A stretch of DNA of 64,000 nt from Marinilabiliales bacterium. Its GTDB lineage: Bacteria; Bacteroidota; Bacteroidia; Bacteroidales; SZUA-534. Position 1 is the first letter of the stretch. Each line of letters starts with the position of its first letter. The notes under the pieces were generated by a model, which had not been told where the DNA came from, did no database searches, and saw nothing but the letters and a program-made list of their open reading frames with translations. The stretch is from NCBI GenBank assembly GCA_003512955.1, contig DOTG01000023.1, forward strand, positions 1 through 64,000, in the 5' to 3' direction. A program made the position numbers and the translations under genes. Below are positions 26,082 through 35,658 of this stretch, piece by piece.

Positions 26082-28301
26082 ATGAAATATATCGTTTTTA
26101 CAGGATGGTTTATATTACAATCCATCACCCTTAGTGCCATCCAATACATCGGTAAGGTATTCGAAAAACAAGGAGAGCGAGCCATTCCACTGGTGGGGGT
26201 AAATGTTTACTGGGCTGGTACTTCAATTGGAACCAGTACCAATGCCCAAGGGAAATTCTCCATCGAACAACCAAATCCTTCCATAGATATTCTGGTTTTT
26301 AGTTTTGTGGGCTATCAAACCGATTCCGTGAAGGTTTCATCGGCTACCCGTTTGGAAATAAACCTCAAGCCGGGGAAAGAATTGGAAGAAGTGAACGTGG
26401 TGGAACGGATCCGGGCTACACAAATCTCAAAAATTAATCCCATCCTGGTCCAACAGATCGGGAATAAAGAACTAAACCGTTTTGCCTGTTGCAACCTATC
26501 GGAGAGTTTTGAAAGCAACGCTTCGGTAGATGTGGCCTATACAGATGCAGTTTCAGGAGTAAAGCAGATTAAAATGCTGGGGCTTTCGGGGACTTATTCG
26601 CAGATGCTTCTGGAAAACATGCCCATTTTACGGGGTGCCGAAGGGGCTTTTGGCCTGGAATACATCCCCGGGACCTGGATGCAATCTATAGCTGTATCAA
26701 AAGGTGCGGCATCGGTAAAAAATGGGTACGAATCTATTACCGGGCAAATAAATATTCAATTCAAGGAACCCGGTGGGCTTGAAAAGCTTCATTTCTATGC
26801 CTATGGAAACCAGGATGGAAAGCTGGAAGCCAATACAGGGTTTAGCCAACCTATTGATTCTTTTTGGAACACCTCTTTGTTGGTTCATGTGGGCGGAAAT
26901 TTTAGGGAATTGGATATGAACCATGATGGTTTTTTAGACAAACCCAAAGGGCAGCAAATAAATATGTTGGACCGGTGGGAATTTAAAAAGAACCACCTTT
27001 CGTGGAAAGCAGGAGTGGGATATCTTTACGATGAACGACTTGGAGGACAGGTAAATTATGACCATCAAAAACCGCAAAGCGAACAAAGTGCGTATGGGAT
27101 TGACATCAACAATCACCGGATTCAGACATTTTCGAAGCTTGGAGTACTTTTTGATCGGCCAAAGACCAGTTTAGGGATTATCATTACTTATTCACTTTTC
27201 GATAGGAATTCGCAGTACGGGCTGAACCAATACGATGTAAAGCAGCATAATGGTTATATTAATTTGATTTATGAATCGTATTTAAGCACCACTGCACATG
27301 TATTTAGTACCGGAATAAGCGGTGTTTTTGATGCCAATGATGCCACCTATAATCAAATGGATATTGGTTTTCGGGAATGGGTTCCGGGAGTGTTCTTTGA
27401 ATACAATTACCTCCCCTCGGAGCACCTGTCGGTTTTAGCTGGTTTGCGTTACGATTACAGTTCGTTGCACGGAGGTTTTGCCACACCCAGGATTCATGCC
27501 AAATATCACTTCCCAGCTTATGTTACTTTAAGGGGATCAGTTGGAAAAGGTTACCGGACCGCGAATGCCTTGGCTGAAAATTCAAATATTCTGGCAAGCT
27601 CGCGGATGGTTTTTTTCGAAAACAACAACATCCGTGAAGAAGCTTGGAATTTTGGTTTGAGCATGGTTAACGAAATCCCTTTAGGGGCAGATGATTTGGT
27701 TTGGGCTCTTGATTTCTTCCGGACCGATTTTAAAAAACAATTATTGGTCGATTGGGATCAAACAGCCCGCGAAGTTCATTTCTATAACTCTGAAAAAGCT
27801 TCTTTCTCCAATAGTTTTCAAACAGAATTGAGCTATACTTTGTTCGGACGGTTAGATGTAACAGCAGCCTGGCGTTACAATATGGTAAAAGCTACATTTC
27901 AGGATCAGTTGCGTCAGGTACCCTTCCGTAGCAACCACAAAGGGTTGTTTAGTGCATCGTACCGTACACGGATGGAGAAATGGCAATTTGGTACCAACCT
28001 GCAATTTTACGGTTTACAACGGATTCCCTCCACGGAGGAAAACCTGACAGAAAATCAACGGCCGGCTCAATCGGAATCCTACCTGGTGCTTATGGCTCAG
28101 GTAACCAAAAATTACCGCTTCTGGAGCTTTTATGTGGGGACCGAAAACCTGACCAATTTTACTATGCATCATCCGGTTATTGATGCCCAAAATCCCTTTG
28201 GAGACCAATTTGATGCCTCCATGGTTTGGGGACCCGTCTATGGGCAGATGTTTTACGCGGGTGTAAAATGGATTTTAGAAAAACGCGAGAAAAAACAATA
28301 A
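26082..28301 (+). CDS. TonB-dependent outer-membrane receptor with CarboxypepD-like N-terminus
   Basis: 739 residues. After a short signal sequence comes a carboxypeptidase-regulatory-like domain (IGKVFEKQGERAIPLVGVNVYWAGTSIGTSTNAQGKF) and a plug domain (MLGLSGTYSQMLLENMPILRG, YIPGTWMQSIAVSKGAASVKNGYESITGQINIQFK), then about 22 beta strands ending in FYAGVKWILE. Plug and barrel are both complete. It lies between a Cys-rich protein gene and an HMA protein gene, suggesting uptake or sensing of a transition metal or its chelate. Confidence 0.92.
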   Translation: MKYIVFTGWFILQSITLSAIQYIGKVFEKQGERAIPLVGVNVYWAGTSIGTSTNAQGKFSIEQPNPSIDILVFSFVGYQTDSVKVSSATRLEINLKPGKELEEVNVVERIRATQISKINPILVQQIGNKELNRFACCNLSESFESNASVDVAYTDAVSGVKQIKMLGLSGTYSQMLLENMPILRGAEGAFGLEYIPGTWMQSIAVSKGAASVKNGYESITGQINIQFKEPGGLEKLHFYAYGNQDGKLEANTGFSQPIDSFWNTSLLVHVGGNFRELDMNHDGFLDKPKGQQINMLDRWEFKKNHLSWKAGVGYLYDERLGGQVNYDHQKPQSEQSAYGIDINNHRIQTFSKLGVLFDRPKTSLGIIITYSLFDRNSQYGLNQYDVKQHNGYINLIYESYLSTTAHVFSTGISGVFDANDATYNQMDIGFREWVPGVFFEYNYLPSEHLSVLAGLRYDYSSLHGGFATPRIHAKYHFPAYVTLRGSVGKGYRTANALAENSNILASSRMVFFENNNIREEAWNFGLSMVNEIPLGADDLVWALDFFRTDFKKQLLVDWDQTAREVHFYNSEKASFSNSFQTELSYTLFGRLDVTAAWRYNMVKATFQDQLRQVPFRSNHKGLFSASYRTRMEKWQFGTNLQFYGLQRIPSTEENLTENQRPAQSESYLVLMAQVTKNYRFWSFYVGTENLTNFTMHHPVIDAQNPFGDQFDASMVWGPVYGQMFYAGVKWILEKREKKQ

Positions 28302-28325
28302 CTCAAAATTCAAAAAAACACAACT

Positions 28326-28631
28326 ATGAAAAATATCATAATGTTATCGCTCCTGATTGTTTTCGTTGCAATTAACGGAACCAAGGTTATGGCACAAGAG
28401 AAACAGGACGAACAAAAGGTGACTTTTACGGTGAACATGACCTGCAACCATTGCAAGTTGTTGATTATGAAAAATATCCCTTATGAAAAGGGGGTAAAAG
28501 ATGTCTCTGTAGATTTAGATAAAAAAGAGGTGACCATCCTATTTAAGAAAAATAAAATCACTACGGATCAGTTGATTAAAGCGTTTGAAAAAATTGGTTA
28601 TACAGCTGTGTTAAAGGAATCTAAAATGTAA
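28326..28631 (+). CDS. periplasmic heavy-metal-associated (HMA) domain protein
   Basis: 101 residues: signal peptide (cleavage near VMAQ) and one HMA domain with the metal motif MTCNHC at about residues 38-43, ending in the FEKIGYTAVL helix-strand. HMA domains carry Cu(I), Zn or Hg. It starts 24 bases after the receptor and completes a three-gene unit. Confidence 0.9.
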   Translation: MKNIIMLSLLIVFVAINGTKVMAQEKQDEQKVTFTVNMTCNHCKLLIMKNIPYEKGVKDVSVDLDKKEVTILFKKNKITTDQLIKAFEKIGYTAVLKESKM

Positions 28632-29074
28632 AAAGTTTCGAGAAGATTTTGAGTGTTACTTAAAAAAACATTTGAGGATGCTACCGGAGATAGAAATAGA
28701 ATGTATTTTCCACCTTTCCAAAGTTTTATTTTCAATGCTGACCGATAAAAATAATTTTTAAACCTTAGTAGCATAAGATATAACAATATGAGTAAACCTT
28801 ATTAATAAAATCAAAAATAAGGTAATTTGGTATTTAATTGAATGAAACCCTCATCCAGGTTAGTGGCATAAAAGGGTATGAAAAAAACATGAGAGTCCCA
28901 CGGTAATTGAAAGTACAGTTTTATATCCGATTGGCATATTGCATTGATAAACAAACGTATAACCTAATTTTATTCTAGTGTAACTAATATGCAGAAAGCA
29001 TAAACAAAATCATTAAGTGATGATTTCTATTAAGATTTGTTTTGTCTCATATCTAAAAGTCTGTCAATCTATTG
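28632..29074. other. AT-rich intergenic region
   Basis: 443 bases between the HMA gene (plus strand) and the B3/B4 gene (minus strand, convergent). No ORF with coding character, tRNA or strong terminator was found. Confidence 0.5.
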
Positions 29075-29743
29075 TCAGTCAATAATTGAAGTTGCGATAT
29101 CTTCTGCCCCGGCAATATTTTTCAATAACCAAACGGTGTAGTTCATTGCTTCTTCCACAGCAGTTAACCCGTTGTAACCATTGATATTCATCAATAAATG
29201 GGTTGTTTCTAAGCGGATAGCCGTTCGTACTTCATCGCTGGTGGGTGTGCCAAAAGCCCCATGCTGGTCGCGCAATACGGGTAGGTTGTGAATATTCAAT
29301 GTTCCTTTCCCTATTCCTTCATAAGGCTCATTTTCCCGTCCAATAGAAGCTTCAACTACACCTTCGATACAGTCGGCATCGAACCCACCGATAGAAAACC
29401 CTGTTTTTAACGAAACCAAATTGATTAAATCTACCAATGTGTTGATTTGATATAAATCCTGACCTTTCACAATGCGGCGCATCAAAGCTTCGGCACTGGG
29501 CCGGTAGCGGCTGGGTTCTTTACCACAAGCAGCATAAACCTTGCGTGTGGCAGCAATCTGTGGCTGATCTTTAATGGCTTCAAAAGTCAACTGCTTTCGC
29601 ACCTCAAGGGTTACCTTTTCAATTTCCTGCCAAAGTTCTTTATTCTTTGGTGTGTTGGCAACACGGCACTGAATCACTCCCAGAACCATGCCTGGAGCCC
29701 GTTGCTTTAGTTCTTCTGAAATTGAGATTTTAATTGGGTTCAT
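29075..29743 (-). CDS. B3/B4 domain protein (PheT-like editing fold)
   Basis: 222 residues. The sequence (TRKVYAACGKEPSRYRPSAEALMRRI, LYQINTLVDLINLVSLKTGFSIGGFD, ALRDQHGAFGTPTSDEVRT type segments) matches the free-standing B3/B4 domain of phenylalanyl-tRNA synthetase beta chain. Such proteins are thought to hydrolyse or bind mischarged tRNA or amino acids. Stand-alone gene, with a normal family length of about 220-230. Confidence 0.88.
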   Translation of the reverse strand: MNPIKISISEELKQRAPGMVLGVIQCRVANTPKNKELWQEIEKVTLEVRKQLTFEAIKDQPQIAATRKVYAACGKEPSRYRPSAEALMRRIVKGQDLYQINTLVDLINLVSLKTGFSIGGFDADCIEGVVEASIGRENEPYEGIGKGTLNIHNLPVLRDQHGAFGTPTSDEVRTAIRLETTHLLMNINGYNGLTAVEEAMNYTVWLLKNIAGAEDIATSIID

Positions 29744-29897
29744 CGGTAGTTATCTTTGCATCAAAAATACATAATAGAAGTATGAATCTACTGCCCTGCT
29801 CATTAAAATTGCTCCTAAAATCCGCAAGTCGTAGGAAACCGTAAAGGCAAACAATTGTGTTCAATTAGTCACCCCGTGACTTGCAGAAAAAAGGTTA

Positions 29898-31226
29898 CTA
29901 CAAATGCTCTTTAAAAGAGCTCCATCCTTCGGTCCAGTTATAGGTACCAAAAGCTCCTTTATAATTCGTAACCTCAAACCAATCGTTGGAATGGGTAAAT
30001 AAATCGGCACCGGTGGACTCCGTTGGAAGATAATTGAAGCCCTCCTGAGCTGTAATACCCACATCCTTCAATTGGTTATTCCCCAACTCAAAGTAAGCAG
30101 CCCAGTTTTGGGTAGTTTCACCGCTCATCCCCAACCCATTTAACTTAAAGATGCTGTCTGCCTCGTTGAACCCCACCTGGTAAAACAGATTGTTTTCAAT
30201 CTTCAGTTTTCCGGTAAGCCATTGGGCATAACAATCGGTAGAAGCATTTGAATATTCAATGGTGGCTCCGATTTGCTGCTCCACAAATATCGAATTCACA
30301 ATGATACCGCCTGCAAACCGGTTCAACGAAATCACTTTTCCGGCAGTAGTGTCCGGATTCCCAATCATGGTAAGGTTCGAAAGGTAAGGAACGGAATAAG
30401 GTTTTTGATACACCGGATCCGAGGCCCCACTGCCTTCAACCAGATTGCCTGTGCTACCGGCAGCCTGAACAGCAAAAACAAACTGCATTTGCCCTTGATA
30501 ACCCAAATCGTAATCAATGGCATCGTCATCGGAATGAAAACTGATGATATTTTTCAGGTTTACTGTACCGCCAAAAATCTCTATGCCATCGTCGGCACTG
30601 TTGATAATCTCAATGTTCTCAATTTTTGTGGAGCTCCCTACCCCACCTAAAGTCAATCCGTTTATTTCATTGTCATGATACAATGTTGAACCCGCGTAAC
30701 GAATCGAGGCAAACGACAATTCTCCGCTGTTATCATCCACCTGCGAACCGCCATATTCGCCCCGGGGTTCACTGGCAGGTATTCCCTCAATAAAATCCCT
30801 TCCGGTATCGGTGTTCAATGGAGCCCGGCCAAGAATCAAAATCCCTCCCCACAGACCGGTGGCATCCTTAGCAACCGAACCATTCAAATCATCGGCCTCG
30901 GCAGTAAAAACAATGGGTGCATCTTTGGTCCCATTGGCAATTATTTTACCCCCACGGGCAACAATTAATGCACTGGCTGTGGCTCCCTGTCCGCTTTTAA
31001 AGCGGATAACCGTTCCTGGTTCTATGGTGAGTACCTGCCCGTCATTCACAAATACAAACCCTTCCAAAACCAGATTCATCTCTTTGGTCCAGGTTACCGT
31101 TCCGGTTCCTTCCCCCTTGTCGGTAATCACTTCGGAACCATCGGGTAATTCAAAGTTGCTTTTCCGGCAACTTCCCAACATAAGAAGAATGAGCAACATC
31201 GAACCATAAAATACTCTGTGTTTCAT
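29898..31226 (-). CDS. right-handed-beta-helix-like lipoprotein of the nickel operon
   Basis: 442 residues with a lipoprotein signal (LLMLGSCRKSN). The mature protein contains strand-turn repeats (LTIEPGTVIRFKSGQG, IVARGGKIIANGTKDAPIVFTAE, IENIEIINSADDGIEIFGGTVNLKNI) like parallel beta-helix proteins. It follows the porin gene by 10 bases. Members of this group occur in Bacteroidota beside porins and TonB receptors. A surface or periplasmic substrate-binding role is inferred from the context. End of the NikR operon. Confidence 0.75.
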   Translation of the reverse strand: MKHRVFYGSMLLILLMLGSCRKSNFELPDGSEVITDKGEGTGTVTWTKEMNLVLEGFVFVNDGQVLTIEPGTVIRFKSGQGATASALIVARGGKIIANGTKDAPIVFTAEADDLNGSVAKDATGLWGGILILGRAPLNTDTGRDFIEGIPASEPRGEYGGSQVDDNSGELSFASIRYAGSTLYHDNEINGLTLGGVGSSTKIENIEIINSADDGIEIFGGTVNLKNIISFHSDDDAIDYDLGYQGQMQFVFAVQAAGSTGNLVEGSGASDPVYQKPYSVPYLSNLTMIGNPDTTAGKVISLNRFAGGIIVNSIFVEQQIGATIEYSNASTDCYAQWLTGKLKIENNLFYQVGFNEADSIFKLNGLGMSGETTQNWAAYFELGNNQLKDVGITAQEGFNYLPTESTGADLFTHSNDWFEVTNYKGAFGTYNWTEGWSSFKEHL

Positions 31227-31236
31227 ATCCTTCTTA

Positions 31237-32256
31237 TTAAAAGTTAAATTGAAGATTTACATACACGTAATGCAAATCGGTACCATTTTCGGCATAAGCT
31301 ATCTTATCCTGGTAATTGATGGCGATTTGTGCATTTTTTATAGGAGTATATTCAATGCCTGAGATGACAGAACTTCCATCGTTGCTCAGATTCCAGGGAT
31401 TTATTTCACCCTCCAGGATATTTGAGAACAAGTGATCATACCGCCCAAAGAACTTGAACTTAGAAGACAACTGATAAGTCCCAAAAAACGAATACCCATA
31501 CATCTGATGGTTTTCCTTGGCCTTATTGTTCCATTGATGGTTGTACTCACCTCCTAGCGAGAATTTATCGAACTTTACCCCCACGAATCCAGCCAAGTCC
31601 GATTGGTTGTATTGGTAGGCAATCCCTGAATCATAATAAAGCCGTAAAGTCAACTGTTTAAAGGGTGTATAGGTTACTCCTATGGAAGTTTTAAAATCCT
31701 CGTCGGTCTGAATTTGGTTATAACCTTCACCATTAAGGAACGAAGCATCCAAACTAATTTTATCCGAAAAAACATAGTCAAACAAAACCCCCATATCGGC
31801 GCTGGGACCAAATTTGTTCACATCCTGAAAGCTCTGGTAGATATAGCGATATCCCCAGAATTTTTCTTGGACCTTAAATTGCTGGCAATCCGAAATCCCA
31901 ACCTGGGTACTGAATTTCCCAATTTTATATTGCACATAGGCATTCTTAAAATAGGCAAACCGCTTTTTCAAAGAATATTCCGAAACATCGTCGGGGCTAC
32001 CGATATCCAATTTGATGTTGGCCGAAAAATGGTCGTCAAGCTTGGTTTTATAACCCAAATAAGCTCTTTTCACTTCAAATCCCCGTTCCGTTTCCTCATT
32101 TTTCAAATCGGAATGAAAATTGGCGAAGATAACTCCAAACACGTCACCTCTATCGGCCCAGGTTTCTTTTTTTAACTCATTAACTGCTTGCGGTTTCACC
32201 TCATTGCATAATAAAACAAAGAAAACGGCAAATAAATAACACCCAATTTTTTCCAT
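31237..32256 (-). CDS. OprO/OprP-like porin
   Basis: 339 residues with a signal peptide (near VKPQ) and a barrel of about 16 strands ending in VYVNLQFNF, a terminal aromatic. Segments such as VKRAYLGYKTKLDDHFSANIKLDIG fit the phosphate-selective porin (OprO/P) family. It lies between the nickel-type TonB receptor and the lipoprotein. The 130-base gap to the receptor gene may contain its own promoter. Confidence 0.82.
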   Translation of the reverse strand: MEKIGCYLFAVFFVLLCNEVKPQAVNELKKETWADRGDVFGVIFANFHSDLKNEETERGFEVKRAYLGYKTKLDDHFSANIKLDIGSPDDVSEYSLKKRFAYFKNAYVQYKIGKFSTQVGISDCQQFKVQEKFWGYRYIYQSFQDVNKFGPSADMGVLFDYVFSDKISLDASFLNGEGYNQIQTDEDFKTSIGVTYTPFKQLTLRLYYDSGIAYQYNQSDLAGFVGVKFDKFSLGGEYNHQWNNKAKENHQMYGYSFFGTYQLSSKFKFFGRYDHLFSNILEGEINPWNLSNDGSSVISGIEYTPIKNAQIAINYQDKIAYAENGTDLHYVYVNLQFNF

Positions 32257-32386
32257 AAAAAAAGTTTGTGCAAATAAACTATTAATAAAAGGTTTCAGAT
32301 GTTAAATATAAATCATTATAATGTTAACTAAACATTAAATCTATCGATCTATTGTAAATATAAACGTCCCTATTCCTATCCAAAAC

Positions 32387-34246
32387 CTATAAGCTGAACG
32401 AAAGCCCTCCCATGAAAGTAATACATGGCATGGGATACCCGTAATTGATGGTATATGACTGATTTAACAGGTTTTCAGCTTTTATATAAAGATTTGTGCT
32501 TTCAAGAAATTGATACCCTATTTTTGCATTCAATAATTGATACGATTCCTTTAGTACCCTATTCCCAAGGTTCAGATACAAATCGCTGATTTGTTGAAAT
32601 GTCAGGTTCGCGTTCCATTTCCCGGGATTATAGGCAATAGTTGCACCCAATTTATGTATGGGTGTTCCAACTACCGCTTTTTCCATATCAATATAAGTGT
32701 AATTGGCATTCCAGTACAAAGTTTCTTTTATCCGGTGGCTCAAGCTCAATTCAATTCCAACATTTCTGGCTCCCAATGTGTTTTGAAATTGTTTTGCTCC
32801 CATTTCGTTGATTACCGGTTGTATCAATTGTAAACTTTTCATCCAAAATGCGGTGACTTCCATTCGGAGCCTTCTATTTATAAGATATTGTTCCACACCA
32901 CATTCGGCACTATTCAAATATTCGGGTTTTAACTTATCGTTGGGTAATGGTGGAAACGATTTAATAAACAATTCCCTGATGGTGGGGCTCCGGTAGCCTT
33001 TACTATATGAAGCTTTCAACGTAGAATTTTCAAGAATCTGGTAAGTCATCCCTACCGATGGAATCCACTCTTGACCAAAAACCGTATGGTTTTCGAGCCG
33101 GAGACTCCCATTAAAAACTAATTTTTGAAACACCTGCTGTTGAATACTCACGTAAGTCCCGATCTCATTTATTGATGTATCAATAATCTGGGAATGGAAT
33201 TTTAAATTTTCAGCATTCCCGCCATAAGTTTTAATATCAATTCCTGCTGTAAGTGTATTTCCTTCAAACAGATGTACATTTTGATACACCATGATGCCCA
33301 TATTGTAATCCTTGGAAAAATAACCACTGGTAATATCATGAGTTCCAAAATTGTAAAAGAAACGGAACGATCCATCGGTTTTATCAAACTGGTTATTGAG
33401 AACCACTGCGCCCATCCCTCTCAAAATATCGAGCGTATCGCCATGTTTAATTACATCCAAAGTATCATAACCAGGATCAGCACCTTTAAACTTTGCCAAT
33501 GAAAAATCAACCATAGCTTTTAAATGTTTGTTAAAACGGTAACCTGCTTTTATGTACCCGTCTAAAATATTAAAATAGGATGCTTCACGGTGTCCATCGG
33601 TTTGGTCATGACTAACTCCTGTAAAAACTTCAAAACCACCGCTTTTAAATCCAATACCTGAAGCCGTTTTCAGTGTATTATACGAACCATATTCCTGCTG
33701 CAAATAAGCACTCTTCCCTTGTTTAACTTGCTCTTTGGTAATAATATTGACGACACCGCCCATAGCATTTGAACCATAAAGAGCCGATGCAGGGCCACGG
33801 ATAACTTCCACTCGCTCAATATTTGCTGAACGGTAAGCATCAGACAACGGGTGCCCCATGATGCCCATGTATTGCGGGTTGCCATTCAACAACACCAATA
33901 CCTGAGTAGTTGGTGAAGCTCCAATGCCACGGATTGAAATCTGGCCGGCGGAACCATTCGCGACACCAAATCCTGAGACGCCCCGCTCGGTCACAAAAAG
34001 CCCGGGGACTTGCTGGCTTAACACCGGCAACACCGACGATTCACTGCTATTTGCAATTTCACTGTTTTTTACCACTGAAAGAGTGTAAGGTACCTGATTC
34101 CGGTTTACCGACGCTTTTGTCCCGGTAACTACTACTTCGTCAATAGCAATGGTGTCTGTTACGGCTTTTAATTCATCTTGTGCAAAAGCAGTGGTTTTAA
34201 CCAGAAAGAGTACGCTCACGGCGAAAAGTAAGTTTGATTTTCTCAT
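32387..34246 (-). CDS. TonB-dependent receptor, probable nickel/cobalt complex uptake
   Basis: 619 residues with a signal peptide (near TAFAQ), a TonB box-like start (IAIDEVVVTGTKASVNRN), a plug (GQISIRGIGASPTTQVLVLLNG, YRSANIERVEVIRGPASALYGSNAMGGVVNIIT) and a BtuB-like barrel ending in MGGLSFSL. No CarboxypepD domain, unlike the other receptor. It begins 9 bases after nikR and is downstream of the NikR operator, so nickel is the likely cargo, probably chelated. Confidence 0.9.
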   Translation of the reverse strand: MRKSNLLFAVSVLFLVKTTAFAQDELKAVTDTIAIDEVVVTGTKASVNRNQVPYTLSVVKNSEIANSSESSVLPVLSQQVPGLFVTERGVSGFGVANGSAGQISIRGIGASPTTQVLVLLNGNPQYMGIMGHPLSDAYRSANIERVEVIRGPASALYGSNAMGGVVNIITKEQVKQGKSAYLQQEYGSYNTLKTASGIGFKSGGFEVFTGVSHDQTDGHREASYFNILDGYIKAGYRFNKHLKAMVDFSLAKFKGADPGYDTLDVIKHGDTLDILRGMGAVVLNNQFDKTDGSFRFFYNFGTHDITSGYFSKDYNMGIMVYQNVHLFEGNTLTAGIDIKTYGGNAENLKFHSQIIDTSINEIGTYVSIQQQVFQKLVFNGSLRLENHTVFGQEWIPSVGMTYQILENSTLKASYSKGYRSPTIRELFIKSFPPLPNDKLKPEYLNSAECGVEQYLINRRLRMEVTAFWMKSLQLIQPVINEMGAKQFQNTLGARNVGIELSLSHRIKETLYWNANYTYIDMEKAVVGTPIHKLGATIAYNPGKWNANLTFQQISDLYLNLGNRVLKESYQLLNAKIGYQFLESTNLYIKAENLLNQSYTINYGYPMPCITFMGGLSFSL

Positions 34247-34255
34247 GATTTTAGT

Positions 34256-34657
34256 TTATTCAATGGATGATGCCACCAGATTTCCATGGCGGATTCCTTT
34301 TATGGCTAAAAGTTTATTACTGAGTTTGGTCACTTTTTCGGCAGTTCCCCGAACGGCAATGGTTTCTATGCAGTTCTTTTCATCCAGGTGGATGTGCTGG
34401 CTCGACAGCACCATGCAATGATATTCGTGTTGAAGGGCTGCCACTTCGGCATGCAGACGTGCAATACGGTGATCGTAAACCAATACAATGGCACCAGTTA
34501 CCTGTTGGTTCCCTTCAATGCTTTGTTGCGATTTGTGATCGCTTACCAAAAACCGGATAGCCCTACTCCGGTTCGGGAACCGTTGCTTTTCAACTATCTG
34601 GTCGAGTTCTGTTAAGAGTTCCTCTTCCAATGAAACCCCAAAACGTTTTAACGACAT
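34256..34657 (-). CDS. nikR: nickel-responsive regulator NikR
   Basis: 133 residues. N-terminal ribbon-helix-helix (RFGVSLEEELLTELDQIVEK, FPNRSRAIRFLV) and C-terminal ACT-like metal domain. The four nickel ligands line up with the E. coli protein: H76 in HEYH, H87 and H89 in QHIH, and C95 in EKNC, with the same spacings. NikR represses nickel uptake when nickel is bound. The gene heads the TonB-porin-lipoprotein operon and is preceded by an operator-like inverted repeat. Confidence 0.95.
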   Translation of the reverse strand: MSLKRFGVSLEEELLTELDQIVEKQRFPNRSRAIRFLVSDHKSQQSIEGNQQVTGAIVLVYDHRIARLHAEVAALQHEYHCMVLSSQHIHLDEKNCIETIAVRGTAEKVTKLSNKLLAIKGIRHGNLVASSIE

Positions 34658-34658
34658 C

Positions 34659-34685
34659 GTGTTACTAAATTAAATTTCGTAGCAC
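34659..34685. promoter_or_regulatory. NikR operator (GTGTTAC-N13-GTAGCAC)
   Basis: The inverted repeat GTGTTAC / GTAGCAC (six of seven positions symmetric), spaced by 13 bases, lies directly upstream of the nikR start. It resembles the GTGTTAC-N13/14-GTAACAC sites described for NikR in deltaproteobacteria such as Geobacter. It covers the predicted -7 element and transcription start, so nickel-bound NikR would block its own operon. Confidence 0.7.
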
Positions 34686-34692
34686 AAATATA
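34685..34692 (-). promoter_or_regulatory. candidate -7 element of the NikR operon
   Basis: Minus-strand TATATTTG matches TAnnTTTG and touches the operator's outer half-site, 28 bases before the nikR ATG. Confidence 0.55.
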
Positions 34693-34811
34693 ATAAAAGG
34701 ATGTTCTGGGAAAACCTGAAATTAGAATTTGTAGCAATAATTTGCTATCCATACGATCTGCAATTATCAATAATTTTCAGGAAGAAGGCCGGTGTACCAG
34801 TGTTATGTCAA

Positions 34812-34857
34812 CTATAAAAAGTCGGGTAATATTCACCTGGTGACTTTTTGATTATAG
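34812..34857 (-). terminator. intrinsic terminator after VF530 gene
   Basis: Minus-strand stem AAAAAGTC (34842-34849) paired with GACTTTTT (34816-34823), with an extra inner GGT/ACC pairing, leads into a T-rich tail. It lies between the VF530-type gene and nikR and would insulate the nickel operon from upstream transcription. Confidence 0.55.
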
Positions 34858-34924
34858 CATTATGCCTTATATTCATGCCCGGAGTCACCGGATGAATTGA
34901 TGCAAACGCATGCTTGACTTGACA

Positions 34925-35164
34925 CTAGGAAAGGTTTTTCTTAATCTGTTCAAAATTCTCCAGATAAAGCTCTTCCACTTTTTTACGGGCCCAGAGGGTT
35001 TTACGTAAAAACTTTAAACTCGATTTAATGCTGGGGTCATTCATAAAACAATTGATAGGGATTAGCCTTCCCAACATATCCCAATCAAAATAATCAACCA
35101 ACTCAGTCACGATGGTTTCGAGTTTTACACCGTGCAAAGGATTGTTTGGCTGGATAGGTTCCAT
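34925..35164 (-). CDS. VF530-family DNA-binding-like protein (DUF2132)
   Basis: 79 residues. NNPLHGVKLETIVTELVDYFDW and NDPSIKSSLKFLRKTLWARKKVEELYL match the VF530 family, small helical proteins proposed to bind DNA. Full length. Follows the YwbE gene by 34 bases on the same strand, probably co-transcribed. Confidence 0.9.
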   Translation of the reverse strand: MEPIQPNNPLHGVKLETIVTELVDYFDWDMLGRLIPINCFMNDPSIKSSLKFLRKTLWARKKVEELYLENFEQIKKNLS

Positions 35165-35198
35165 GTGATCATATTTAACATTAAATCGTTATAAACAG

Positions 35199-35393
35199 TT
35201 ATTCTAAAATTTGTTTCACTCTGCCTACCAAACCTGACATCAACCGGACCTTGATACCATGTGGATGGTTTGGGGAGTTGGTCAAAACATCTTTCACAGT
35301 TCCTTCGGTAAGTTTACCCGAGGATTGATCTTGCTTAAGAACAATAGCCACTTTGATTCCCGGCCTTATTTCCGAACGTTGATTTGGGTTCAT
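35199..35393 (-). CDS. YwbE family protein (DUF2196)
   Basis: 64 residues from the ATG at 35393, chosen because the family begins with MN..R..I.PG; another ATG at 35402 adds three residues. IVLKQDQSSGKLTEGTVKDVLTNSPNHPHGIKVRL is diagnostic. Small cytosolic protein of unknown function. Confidence 0.9.
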   Translation of the reverse strand: MNPNQRSEIRPGIKVAIVLKQDQSSGKLTEGTVKDVLTNSPNHPHGIKVRLMSGLVGRVKQILE

Positions 35394-35658
35394 CGCTTGC
35401 ATTTTTTTCGGTTGGCAAGTTAGAATAATTCAACTAAAAGCCAATAATAAACCGCACCCTACTAAATCCAAAAACCATTCAGTTATACGGCTTTTGTTGA
35501 AGAAGATAAAAATAAAAGACGTAACTATTCTCTCTCCTTCCCCGTATGACTTTCCAATTTAGGGAGAAAGCAAATCTAATGGCTGTGGTTGATTTTGGAA
35601 AATGTCATTTCTTGTTTAATTTTGATACTATCCAATAGCAAATAACAAGTGATCAGAT

